This document shows, in pieces, positions 1 to 7,091 of a stretch of DNA of 11,019 nt; position 1 is the stretch's first letter, and every line of letters begins with the position of its first letter. Source of the stretch: Candidatus Poseidoniaceae archaeon (GTDB taxonomy: Archaea > Thermoplasmatota > Poseidoniia > Poseidoniales > Poseidoniaceae); the NCBI GenBank assembly GCA_029250305.1, contig JAQXFM010000272.1:1-11019 (forward strand). The letters are read 5' to 3'. The notes under the pieces are model-generated. The model was not told the origin of the DNA. It saw nothing but the letters and a program-made list of their open reading frames with translations, and searched no databases. Made by a program: the position numbers and the translations under genes.

Positions 1-761
1 ACTTGCCATGGCGGAAGTGGATTGGCTGGAATGAAACAGTTGCACAAACGAGAATTCGTATTTTGTTGGACCACGATGAAATCCAGCCAGTCTTCGAACC
101 ACCGAATTTCATTGGAGGCTGGTTCGAAGCGGGCCGCACCGAAGTTTCGCTCTTCTTCGGAGCGATTGTGCTTGGCCTTCATGCCATTGCCCTCGCAGGC
201 GCAGACAACAGGGCTCAGGCAACGTTCATTCTCTTCCTCATAGCCATGGGATGGACCCTTGCAGCCTCATGGCAACTTCAGAGGGTCTTGCTCACTGAAA
301 ACGCGTTGGAACTGGCACGCAAGGATGTTGACTTGGAAGCCGATGCCGAGGTGGCTTACTCTGATGATGACACCTCAACCAATCTTCTCGTCGATTCGGT
401 GACCGGACTCCGTGGCCGTCCAGATCAAATTGTGATTGTGGATGGTGAATTCATTCCCGTGGAACAGAAGACTGGAAAAATCCCGAAACGACCTCATGCC
501 TCCCACCGCATGCAAATTTTAGCCTACCTTCACCTCGTTGAAGTAAGCACCAAGAAAAGCTCTCCATATGGAGTGCTTCGTTATGGAAAGGAGAACTTGC
601 ACCAAATCGATTGGACACCTGATGCAAAACAAGAATTGTTTTCGGCAATCTCGGAAATTCAACGCTTGATGGTTGAAGGTGGGGCAAAGAGGAACCATGA
701 GCGGCCCGGCAAGTGTGAGCATTGTTCACGTAGGTATGCGTGTGGCGACTCACTGGTGTGA
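1..761 (+). CDS. Membrane-anchored Cas4/Dna2-like PD-(D/E)XK nuclease, 5'-truncated
   Basis: This is probably a single-strand DNA exonuclease or nickase-type enzyme of the Cas4/RecB nuclease superfamily, tethered to the inner face of the membrane. The frame is open to the left edge, so the true start probably lies outside; the only in-window start is a TTG at 3, giving 252 residues by that count. Two hydrophobic segments (about 47-66 and 73-93) precede the nuclease domain. That domain shows the family signature in order: GRPD with D141, E154-x-K156, and Q171-x3-Y175. The C-terminus has C238-x2-C241-x5-C247, which matches the last three ligands of the Cas4 4Fe-4S cluster. The usual first cysteine is not seen and may lie upstream or be missing. 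The signature is family knowledge; the function is inferred. No cas genes or CRISPR repeats are nearby, so a general DNA-repair role is more likely than spacer acquisition. It ends 2 nt from the convergent lipoprotein gene. Confidence 0.75.
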   Translation, partial: LPWRKWIGWNETVAQTRIRILLDHDEIQPVFEPPNFIGGWFEAGRTEVSLFFGAIVLGLHAIALAGADNRAQATFILFLIAMGWTLAASWQLQRVLLTENALELARKDVDLEADAEVAYSDDDTSTNLLVDSVTGLRGRPDQIVIVDGEFIPVEQKTGKIPKRPHASHRMQILAYLHLVEVSTKKSSPYGVLRYGKENLHQIDWTPDAKQELFSAISEIQRLMVEGGAKRNHERPGKCEHCSRRYACGDSLV

Positions 762-763
762 GC

Positions 764-1309
764 CTACTCGCATTCATTGTTCGGTGGGTAGATGATGCAT
801 GTGTTCTGCACGCTTACCGTGATTGTGAATTGATCTTGTGCAGCCGTTCCCGGTACGCCAATGCCACGGGCTTCGACTGAGAGGGTCCAATCCCCAATTG
901 CCAAAGTTTGGTCGGGATTAATTTCGACGGTTGCTGGTTGAACGTCTTGGCATTCATTGAGTTCCCATTGTATGTTGCCAGCCGGATCGACAAGCGTGGC
1001 CTGCACGTATCGGGTGAATCCGTTATCAAAGCACGCAATGGTGTCCGAACCAGTGATTGAGACCTTCCTGTAGATGAGGATCTGAGTGGCATCGGCTCGA
1101 ACATCGAGCTTCGAAGTGTTGGTGTAAGGTTCGAGTTCGATGCTGTCAAAGACGTGGCTCAACATCATGCTGTCGACGGTGATTGAAGGCTTTGCTTCAC
1201 CCCGCATGGCCTCGAGGCTCTCTCTGGCTGGAATCAATCCCAGACACCCAGCAGTGGTGGACATGAAGAGCATGAGAACCAACGCCACTGGGAGCAGATG
1301 CCGCTTCAT
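764..1309 (-). CDS. Small secreted lipoprotein of unknown function
   Basis: This is a complete 181-residue protein starting at the ATG 1307-1309. The N-terminus is a classic lipoprotein signal: MKRH, a hydrophobic stretch (5-17) and a lipobox TTAGC ending at C22, the expected lipid-modified residue. The mature part looks like one beta-rich exodomain with four further cysteines (C93, C120, C171, C180), enough for two disulfides outside the cell. No enzyme motif is visible and I do not recognise the family. It stops (TAG, 764-766) two bases from the end of the convergent nuclease gene. It lies 164 nt downstream of the large CARDB/zinc-ribbon gene on the same strand, probably with its own promoter. 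No Shine-Dalgarno sequence precedes the ATG, and a TATA-like box about 27 nt upstream suggests a leaderless transcript. Exported lipoprotein is well supported; the role is unknown. Confidence 0.8.
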   Translation of the reverse strand: MKRHLLPVALVLMLFMSTTAGCLGLIPARESLEAMRGEAKPSITVDSMMLSHVFDSIELEPYTNTSKLDVRADATQILIYRKVSITGSDTIACFDNGFTRYVQATLVDPAGNIQWELNECQDVQPATVEINPDQTLAIGDWTLSVEARGIGVPGTAAQDQFTITVSVQNTCIIYPPNNECE

Positions 1310-1332
1310 GGTTCACGCCAAGGACGCCTTCC

Positions 1333-1339
1333 ATATCAA
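1333..1339 (-). promoter_or_regulatory. Candidate TATA box of the lipoprotein gene
   Basis: The minus strand reads TTGATAT centred about 27 nt before the ATG at 1309. In archaea the TATA centre lies about 26-27 nt before transcription start, so this would place the start at or next to the ATG (leaderless). No purine-rich ribosome binding site is present between the two, which fits. The call rests on spacing and AT-richness only. Confidence 0.35.
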
Positions 1340-1359
1340 TTCAATGCTGGTTCTTGCGA

Positions 1360-1381
1360 GGGGTTGAAAATCAAAAACCCC
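1360..1381 (-). terminator. Inverted repeat with T-tracts, possible terminator of the CARDB/zinc-ribbon gene
   Basis: The arms GGGGTT and AACCCC (6 bp, perfect) enclose a 10-nt loop. On the minus strand the repeat contains T5 and T4 runs. It lies about 95 nt past the stop of the upstream minus-strand gene. Archaeal termination relies mainly on U-rich tracts, so this is a reasonable terminator candidate. It could also be a distal promoter or operator of the lipoprotein gene. Confidence 0.35.
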
Positions 1382-1473
1382 TGGCTTGACACGCCCGAAT
1401 GACGTTTGGACCTGCCGAGCGAAAGCTGTGACGTACCCTATGAAAGCCGACGGGCGCCCTTCATTTCACCCGA

Positions 1474-4287
1474 TCACTCGAACTTTGCGCCGCATGTACC
1501 GCACTCTTTGGCATCCATGGCCAAGTCTGCACCGCAAGCCCCACATTCTGACATTTGTGGTGCCTCAGCGGTTCGACGGCGTGGTGCACGGCGTCGGGCT
1601 GGCTTTGGCTTGGAAGATTCTGGGTTCTCCGATGTAAGTGGTTTCTCTTCTTCATCAGCGTTCTCCCATGTGAAATCTGCCGTTGTGTCGGAGACCTCGT
1701 TTCCTGCCATCGAGGAGTCTGTGAGTTTCATGCCGACGTGGACCTTATCGCCAGGCATGATGCCTTCTTCACCTGTAATTTCGTACAGACGACCCCGGAT
1801 CTTGGCGTCACTTGCACTCAATTCTGAACCGTCATCGCCATCATCCTTGAGTGAGATTACATCGTCCTTCGCCTTCAGGATTGCATCGATGTCGATGCCT
1901 TCATCTCTAAGTTGATCCATGTTTTTGAGGGTGGTCGTAACGGTGTTATCGTAGGCTTCTAATTCCTCTTCGGTCATGTTTTCACGCTCAATCTCTTCAG
2001 CGTTCCTGCGATCATAGGCCGCTTCGACTTCTGCTTCCGCCGACGCAAAGTTGGAATCCCACTCTTCTTCGAGGTTGTCTTCATCGTATCCAAATTCCTT
2101 GATGGTTTGAGCAAAGTTTTCCGTGCCTTCAACAATTTCATCTTTGTCTTCTTCTTCAGGAAGGGAGACCATTTCCTTGACCTTCGGTTCCCTGCGTTGG
2201 CGTTGTTCAAAGTAGGATGCAACGTCTTGTTCTGCGCCACAATAGACACAATTGTCCAACAAGTCTGGAATTGATTCACCGCACTCATCGCAATCGTGGA
2301 ATTGCTTCCTTGCCTTCTTGAGATTGAAGGCACAGTGAGGGCAACGGTCTTCGTCGCCTTCAAGTTCGCCATCGCAGGCTGGGCAATAATCGAAAATATC
2401 CCGTTCAACTTCTTCTTCACGGTCCCTTGTCATCAAAATTGCAGCAACAAGAACACCAATCAACACAAGCGCACTCAAGCCAATGATGGTGAACGTACCC
2501 AGTTCCGAATTTGAGTTCAAATCCTCAATGGCGTCATCGGTTAACACTGTTGCGAAGGTCCGGGTGAAGGTTGTCGTCACCGTTGGGTCGGATGGAACAA
2601 ACCTCACGGTTGAGAGAGGTGCGTAAGCAACAAAATCGCATGTCAAGGCAGCTCGATCTCCGCGATTTTCAACAGTGACACTCGTGTTTCCAAGCATCTC
2701 ATTGTTTCCGTCAATGCAATCAAAGGTCAGGCTACCAGTTTCAGTGCTGGTCAATTCAATGCCGATGGTGTATGTTTCACCGGCATCGAGAGGAGAAACG
2801 GCCAAGTTTGCTTCATCGTCGAGAATGCTGAATGAAGAAAGCCACCATTCGAGTCGGAGTTCAGCTTCAACAGAGACAGTGCCTGTTGCTTCATTGTTGA
2901 GAGGGTTGTCGTCCCAACTGCCAGCGAGCGGCACCCAACCTGCAACGAACGTGGCTTCGTGGGCACCAAGGGAGGTTGTGAGTTCAACATCCCATGTGAT
3001 GGTTTCACCTTTGTCGAGGTAAATGACCGGCGACTGGCTGTCAGTGCCTTCCCACGTGTACTGCAGTCGTCCGGAAACTCCGATGTCACCATTGTTGCTC
3101 ATGCTGACTCTCCATAGCACTTTATCGCCGGAATTCACGGAAGGACTGTCTGCGATTGCAATCGGGTCAACGAAGACATCTGGGATTGGGAAAATCGAGA
3201 GAGAAGTTGTGCTTCGGTCGTTTTCAGTCGACTCTTGGGTAAAGGGGGCTGTGCCGAAAGGATCGATTTGTGCTGTGACTTGGTGCTGGCCTACTGGCAG
3301 CGCACTGAGGTCACTGGAGGTCAAAGTGTGGCTCCAGTCTGCTTCAGCGTAGCCTGCCCCCGTGAGGGTCACAGTGAACGGAGTCGAGGTCACGAGTCCC
3401 CCGTTGCCATCTGGAATTTCCAGCCACATTGGCACATCAGAGGCACCGCTTCCGTTGGTTCGGGCAAGTCGGCCAGAAACAACCCATGGCCCTTCGAGTG
3501 CACCTTCTTCGATCGCAACACTCATTTCGCCTTGGTGATAGACATCCATGCGCGTTTCAACGGTGAAGGAGACATCGGTTTGCTTGTTCACCTCAGAAGA
3601 CTCTTCAACGGCGCTTTCGTAATCCGGCGTTGCATAAATCGTGTGAGCACCGCTTGCTGGTGCAGCAAAGGTCGTGTTGACCCAAGCCGAAGAACCTGCA
3701 GCGATGGAGGGCGTGGCAAGGTCTTGGTCCGGAGAATCTGGGAGATCCAAGTGAAGCACGCTCGCACCAGCAGGCTCGCTGCCGGTGTTTCGAACAAGGG
3801 AGGAAACGGTGACGGTATCGCCAGCGAAAATCCCGGAGGCTGGAGAGACTTCGAGGGTGGTGACCTTGAGGTTTGGTAGACCAGTGACCGTGAATGGCAC
3901 ATAGAAATCCATGAAATTGTTTGAATCACGTGGGTATTCCACCAGGATGTGCACCTCATGTTCACCTTCGATCACGTTGATCCACTGGGTTGAAACTTCT
4001 GCAGTTGTTTCCCCGTCGATGTCCACCCTTGCTTGATCGAGGATGTTGCTCGGGCTCTGAGATTCCTTGTAAAAGGTGTACTCAACGTCAGTCGCATAGG
4101 TCTGTCCGCTGTTGTACAACGTGAGGTATATGGTCACCGTATCGCCTGCTTGCGGGGCAGATGGTGACAAGGCCACAGTCGATGCGGAGGCTTGAATGTC
4201 ACCAACTTGTTCAGCGTTGACCCCAAGCGGCAACGACGCCATTCCGAGCAACAGAATCACAACAAGGGCCTTCCATGTGTTCGCCAT
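1474..4287 (-). CDS. CARDB-repeat surface protein with one membrane helix and cytoplasmic triple zinc-ribbon tail
   Basis: This is a 937-residue protein. The start at the ATG 4285-4287 gives a clean signal peptide (MANTWKALVVILLLGMASLPLG, cleaved near NA-E); an upstream TTG at 4329 would add 14 non-signal residues. The exported part holds beta-sandwich modules of CARDB/Ig type: about 31-135, 139-243, 247-370, 375-480 and 485-590. A helix at 597-618 is followed by the stop-transfer residues TRDREEE. The tail has zinc-ribbon cysteine pairs at 635/638 with 649/652, 666/669 with 680/683, and 915/918 with 929/932. Between the second and third ribbons is a long acidic, partly helical linker, and a basic patch (RRRAPRRR) precedes the last ribbon. 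The topology implies an outside binding or adhesion part linked to an inside zinc-ribbon part, perhaps for assembly or signalling. CARDB and zinc ribbon are recognised families; the function is inferred. The gene is divergent from another CARDB/Ig surface protein. Confidence 0.8.
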   Translation of the reverse strand: MANTWKALVVILLLGMASLPLGVNAEQVGDIQASASTVALSPSAPQAGDTVTIYLTLYNSGQTYATDVEYTFYKESQSPSNILDQARVDIDGETTAEVSTQWINVIEGEHEVHILVEYPRDSNNFMDFYVPFTVTGLPNLKVTTLEVSPASGIFAGDTVTVSSLVRNTGSEPAGASVLHLDLPDSPDQDLATPSIAAGSSAWVNTTFAAPASGAHTIYATPDYESAVEESSEVNKQTDVSFTVETRMDVYHQGEMSVAIEEGALEGPWVVSGRLARTNGSGASDVPMWLEIPDGNGGLVTSTPFTVTLTGAGYAEADWSHTLTSSDLSALPVGQHQVTAQIDPFGTAPFTQESTENDRSTTSLSIFPIPDVFVDPIAIADSPSVNSGDKVLWRVSMSNNGDIGVSGRLQYTWEGTDSQSPVIYLDKGETITWDVELTTSLGAHEATFVAGWVPLAGSWDDNPLNNEATGTVSVEAELRLEWWLSSFSILDDEANLAVSPLDAGETYTIGIELTSTETGSLTFDCIDGNNEMLGNTSVTVENRGDRAALTCDFVAYAPLSTVRFVPSDPTVTTTFTRTFATVLTDDAIEDLNSNSELGTFTIIGLSALVLIGVLVAAILMTRDREEEVERDIFDYCPACDGELEGDEDRCPHCAFNLKKARKQFHDCDECGESIPDLLDNCVYCGAEQDVASYFEQRQRREPKVKEMVSLPEEEDKDEIVEGTENFAQTIKEFGYDEDNLEEEWDSNFASAEAEVEAAYDRRNAEEIERENMTEEELEAYDNTVTTTLKNMDQLRDEGIDIDAILKAKDDVISLKDDGDDGSELSASDAKIRGRLYEITGEEGIMPGDKVHVGMKLTDSSMAGNEVSDTTADFTWENADEEEKPLTSENPESSKPKPARRRAPRRRTAEAPQMSECGACGADLAMDAKECGTCGAKFE

Positions 4288-4407
4288 ACATAGGGATGAC
4301 ACCCTGCAAAGCACTTGAACCCATCTCAAACAGATTCAAAAAATCGTTGTTCCGAAAAGAATTTTCATGTCGCCATTGAGCCTCGGCGTTGATGGTTTTC
4401 GACCCAT
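4288..4407. promoter_or_regulatory. Divergent promoter region between two surface-protein genes
   Basis: The 120 nt between the two divergent starts is locally AT-rich. For the plus-strand gene, a TATA-like GAAAAGAATTTTC lies at 4354-4366, about 45 nt before its ATG. For the minus-strand gene, a T6 tract on the minus strand (about 4333-4346) lies about 50 nt before its ATG. Both would leave leaders of roughly 20-25 nt, but neither leader has a strong Shine-Dalgarno sequence. A short AGGG/CCCT inverted repeat sits at about 4291-4304, close to the minus-strand start. Assignment rests on position and composition. Confidence 0.4.
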
Positions 4408-6306
4408 ATGACGACCCCTCAATCGCCCACCTTTCTCGATTCGCAAAGGGGAGCATTGAAGGACAACCTCACCCGTCAAGGGTCCATGGGAAGGACCGCG
4501 GTGACTGCGTTGCTCGTCTTCCTCTTGGTTGGCATGACCGCCTCCCCATTATGGCAGCCCACAGAAGCACCGCCTGCTGCTCTGCAGGAAAACGTCCCAA
4601 TGGCAACCTCCTCGAACCTCGTGATGAGCTTCTCAAACGGCCCATCAACCGGGGATTCGATCACTGGTCAATACCAATTGACCTTCTCCTTAACCGGCGA
4701 TGCAAATGTGTCCTCAATCCTGATTGAAGCCTCCGATGACGGGGCATCATGGTCCTCAGTAACCAACCTCACCAGCGTCCCATGGCTGACCTATTTTGAC
4801 ACAACCGCATACACCAACGGCAGCTACACCCTCCGTGCAACCGCTTGGGATGACGATGTCAATGAAAGCGTCGTGGTGACCTCTGATACCTTCTCTATTG
4901 CCAACCAAATTCCACTCATCACCATCTTTACGGCGCTCAACGCCGAAGCAGGCAGTGGGGATTCCGCAAGTGACCGAGCCTGGTTTGGAATTGATGCTGA
5001 TGAAGCAATTGCATTCCGTTGGGGCGCAAGCGATGACGACCTCACCTACGCCACACTCACCAATGTCCCCGGCCCGGGCGCACCCTCCAATGACGGCCCG
5101 ACATCCCTCAATTACGGATGGGACTGGTCAAGTGGGGCCATGAGCGAGGGAATCTACAACCCGAAACTCACCGTCCATGACGATTCAGGTTTGTCCGCCA
5201 CAGAAACGATGTTTATCGGAATCGACCGAACTGGCCCAACACTGAGCGGCCTCACCGTTGGTTCCGGCTCGACATGGCAGAACAGCGGCACCATCACCAT
5301 CAGTGGCCTCATCAGTGCTGCTGACGATGGCCAAGGAAGCGGCGTTGCCTCGTGCCAATACAGCACTGATGGCACAACGTGGACAACCGTCACCACCGAC
5401 GCTGCTTCATTTGAATTTACAGAAGGAAACCACACTGTTCAATTCAGGTCTGTGGACCGGGTCGGGAATGTTGGTCCTGCATCTGATGTAATTGTCCGAA
5501 TCGATCAAACTGCACCCGAGCCAAGCGGATGGATTGTTGACGAACTCACAACGAGTCGAGTTGGACCTGCCAACGTGAGTTTCAACGCTCAAGACGACGG
5601 CTCTGGAATCGATTTGACCGCTTCGTACATGCAGTATGGTTTCGATACAAACGGCGTGGGTCAAACGCCAGACCTTTCTGGCCGATGGTTGAACTTCGGC
5701 GTTCCGGGACTTGATGCCACTGTGGCCCTGTCAAATTGGGCGACGAAGTCCCGTCAGCACCTCATGTTCCGTGCAGTTGTGGTGGACCAAGCTGGCAATG
5801 AATACAGTTCGAGCCCAAGTTCGTTCCAAATCCTTCCCGGTCTTGATTTGTCGTGGAACAGCACACAAACCAACCTCGACCGCCTGATTGTCCGACCTGG
5901 TGAAAACTCAGGAAACGTGACCATCACCAGCGTTTTAGAAAGCAATCAAGACTACGGTGGCAGCATTGTGGTGCGATTGGAGTCAGCTCCTGCCGATCGA
6001 ACGTCCTCAGTCAGTTGGACCGTGATGGAGGCGAGAACATTGCCTTCAGGAACTCTTTCCGACAGCACTGAGACGCTCATCTGGAACTACACGGTTCCAC
6101 AGACCGGTCAGTATGATTTACGACTCGTCATCGACTACCTCAACGTCATTGACGAATACGATGAAGGCAACAACAACAACCACTTGGTGGTCACTGGGGC
6201 ATCGATTGGTTCACCCGGCCTTGTGCCCTCTTTTGCGCCTTCAATCATCATCCTCTTGCTTGTTGGAGTTGCTATTGGCTTCCTCCAGCGCCGTACAAGA
6301 GTTTGA
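4408..6306 (+). CDS. Membrane-tethered Ig-like/CARDB surface protein
   Basis: This is a 632-residue protein if translation starts at ATG 4408. An internal ATG at 4486 (M27) would place the hydrophobic signal segment (TAVTALLVFLLVGM, about 30-43) right at the N-terminus and may be the real start. The exported body is rich in Thr, Ser, Asp and Asn. It includes Ig-like modules (one near 70-165, one opened by DRTGP at about 273 and another by DQTAPEP at about 366) and a CARDB-like module (about 475-600) with the typical EYDEGNNNN ending. The C-terminus is a hydrophobic helix (about 610-626) with a basic QRRTRV anchor. No enzymatic motif is seen. It probably serves as an adhesin, envelope component or polymer-binding protein held at the outer face of the membrane. 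It is divergent from the CARDB/zinc-ribbon gene and lies 25 nt upstream of the KH-protein gene. Confidence 0.75.
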   Translation: MTTPQSPTFLDSQRGALKDNLTRQGSMGRTAVTALLVFLLVGMTASPLWQPTEAPPAALQENVPMATSSNLVMSFSNGPSTGDSITGQYQLTFSLTGDANVSSILIEASDDGASWSSVTNLTSVPWLTYFDTTAYTNGSYTLRATAWDDDVNESVVVTSDTFSIANQIPLITIFTALNAEAGSGDSASDRAWFGIDADEAIAFRWGASDDDLTYATLTNVPGPGAPSNDGPTSLNYGWDWSSGAMSEGIYNPKLTVHDDSGLSATETMFIGIDRTGPTLSGLTVGSGSTWQNSGTITISGLISAADDGQGSGVASCQYSTDGTTWTTVTTDAASFEFTEGNHTVQFRSVDRVGNVGPASDVIVRIDQTAPEPSGWIVDELTTSRVGPANVSFNAQDDGSGIDLTASYMQYGFDTNGVGQTPDLSGRWLNFGVPGLDATVALSNWATKSRQHLMFRAVVVDQAGNEYSSSPSSFQILPGLDLSWNSTQTNLDRLIVRPGENSGNVTITSVLESNQDYGGSIVVRLESAPADRTSSVSWTVMEARTLPSGTLSDSTETLIWNYTVPQTGQYDLRLVIDYLNVIDEYDEGNNNNHLVVTGASIGSPGLVPSFAPSIIILLLVGVAIGFLQRRTRV

Positions 6307-6331
6307 AAAGAGGTCGGCCGCAGGCTCAGCC

Positions 6332-7078
6332 ATGCGACAACCCCTACCTCGTGTCCCAATGGACCGCATAGCGGTGCTTATCGGCGCAAAGGGGGCAACT
6401 GCGAAGTCGTTGCGTCACGCAGCTGGATGCAAGACGCTGGACATCGACTCGAACACCGGCGATGTCGAAGTCGAATGGGGTGCACCGGGTTCCTACGACC
6501 CAGTCAAAGCCATGAAATTCCCGGATGTCATCAAGGCTATTGGCAGAGGCATGGCGCCTAAGGCTGCCATCCGCTTGCTCGATGATGATCATTTCTTCGA
6601 ACTCGTCGACATTCGTTCCTTCGTTGGAAAGCGCTCCAACCAACAACGACGCATTCGGGCCCGAATCATCGGAAGCCAAGGTAAAATTCGCAAGTTGATC
6701 GAAAACTTGACTGATACACAAATCACAATTTACAACTCCACCGTGGTTCTTGTCGGTGAAGAAGACGGCCTTGCTGCTGCTCGCCAAGCAATCGAGATGC
6801 TTGCTGGAGGAGCGGAGCACGGCACTGTGCTCAATTTCCTCGAGCGAGACCGACGGCGCAGTCGTTTGGTCAATCGAAGCCTCGACACCATCGAAATCAA
6901 ATCTGACCCCGTACCGCAAGCAGGTGGGTTCGAGAACCTCGTTCCGGGGCTGGCCGATGTCTCCAATCGACGCAGCCGACGCATGCGTGCGGCGCAAGTT
7001 GATCCTGAGGACGAAGGCGCTGTCGAAGCCATGATGGAATTGGCCGATGACGAACAAGTCGAATGGGAAGAAGAGTGA
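6332..7078 (+). CDS. KH-domain ribosome assembly protein, Dim2/Pno1-like
   Basis: This 248-residue RNA-binding protein matches archaeal Dim2/Pno1 (Krr1-like), which binds near the 3' end of 16S rRNA during small-subunit maturation. KH1 starts with DRIAVLIGAKG (GxxG at 18-21). KH2 starts RIRARIIGSQGK (GxxG at 114-117) and continues into the typical AEHGTVLNFLERDRRR segment. The C-terminal 70 residues extend past the usual end, first basic (SNRRSRRMR) and then acidic (ending EWEEE). The start at ATG 6332 keeps the canonical N-terminus; the open frame extends to 6113 but that part overlaps the upstream gene. An internal ATG at 6359 is a less likely start. No Shine-Dalgarno sequence is close, so it may be co-transcribed from the surface-protein gene 25 nt upstream. 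Its stop is one base from the stop of the convergent RIO1 gene. In many archaea this gene instead follows rio1 on the same strand. Confidence 0.88.
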   Translation: MRQPLPRVPMDRIAVLIGAKGATAKSLRHAAGCKTLDIDSNTGDVEVEWGAPGSYDPVKAMKFPDVIKAIGRGMAPKAAIRLLDDDHFFELVDIRSFVGKRSNQQRRIRARIIGSQGKIRKLIENLTDTQITIYNSTVVLVGEEDGLAAARQAIEMLAGGAEHGTVLNFLERDRRRSRLVNRSLDTIEIKSDPVPQAGGFENLVPGLADVSNRRSRRMRAAQVDPEDEGAVEAMMELADDEQVEWEEE

Positions 7079-7091
7079 TTCACTCTTCTTC
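7067..7091. repeat. Perfect 12-bp inverted repeat spanning both stop codons
   Basis: The left arm GAAGAAGAGTGA (7067-7078) is the last four codons of the KH gene (Glu-Glu-Glu-stop). The right arm TCACTCTTCTTC (7080-7091) is the reverse complement of the last four codons of rio1. A single base (7079) separates them. A transcript from either side that runs through would form a hairpin of about 10 bp. There is no U-tract after it, so a classical terminator is not obvious. Confidence 0.9.

Larger units (their letters stand above)
1310..1473. other. 164-nt intergenic stretch between CARDB/zinc-ribbon and lipoprotein genes
   Basis: Both flanking genes are on the minus strand, so this holds the 3' end of the upstream transcript and the promoter of the lipoprotein gene. 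Visible elements are the TATA-like box at 1333-1339, a hairpin-forming inverted repeat at 1360-1381 and a GC palindrome GGGCGCCC at about 1452-1459. No tRNA-like fold and no convincing small gene were seen. Confidence 0.5.

Noticed and set aside
1..1473. CRISPR-Cas locus suggested by the Cas4-like gene
   Set aside because: No direct repeats with spacers and no cas1, cas2 or effector genes are visible. Stand-alone Cas4-like nucleases are common in archaea.
1406..1915. Ser/Pro-rich open frame of 169 codons on the plus strand
   Set aside because: It is antisense to the zinc-ribbon tail of the CARDB protein and only reflects its acidic codons.
4285..4329. Upstream TTG start of the CARDB/zinc-ribbon gene
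   Set aside because: It would add 14 residues before an otherwise perfect signal peptide. The ATG at 4287 is better.
6113..6331. Extended N-terminus of the KH protein from 6113
   Set aside because: It overlaps the end of the surface-protein gene in another frame and does not resemble Dim2. The family's N-terminus starts near 6332.
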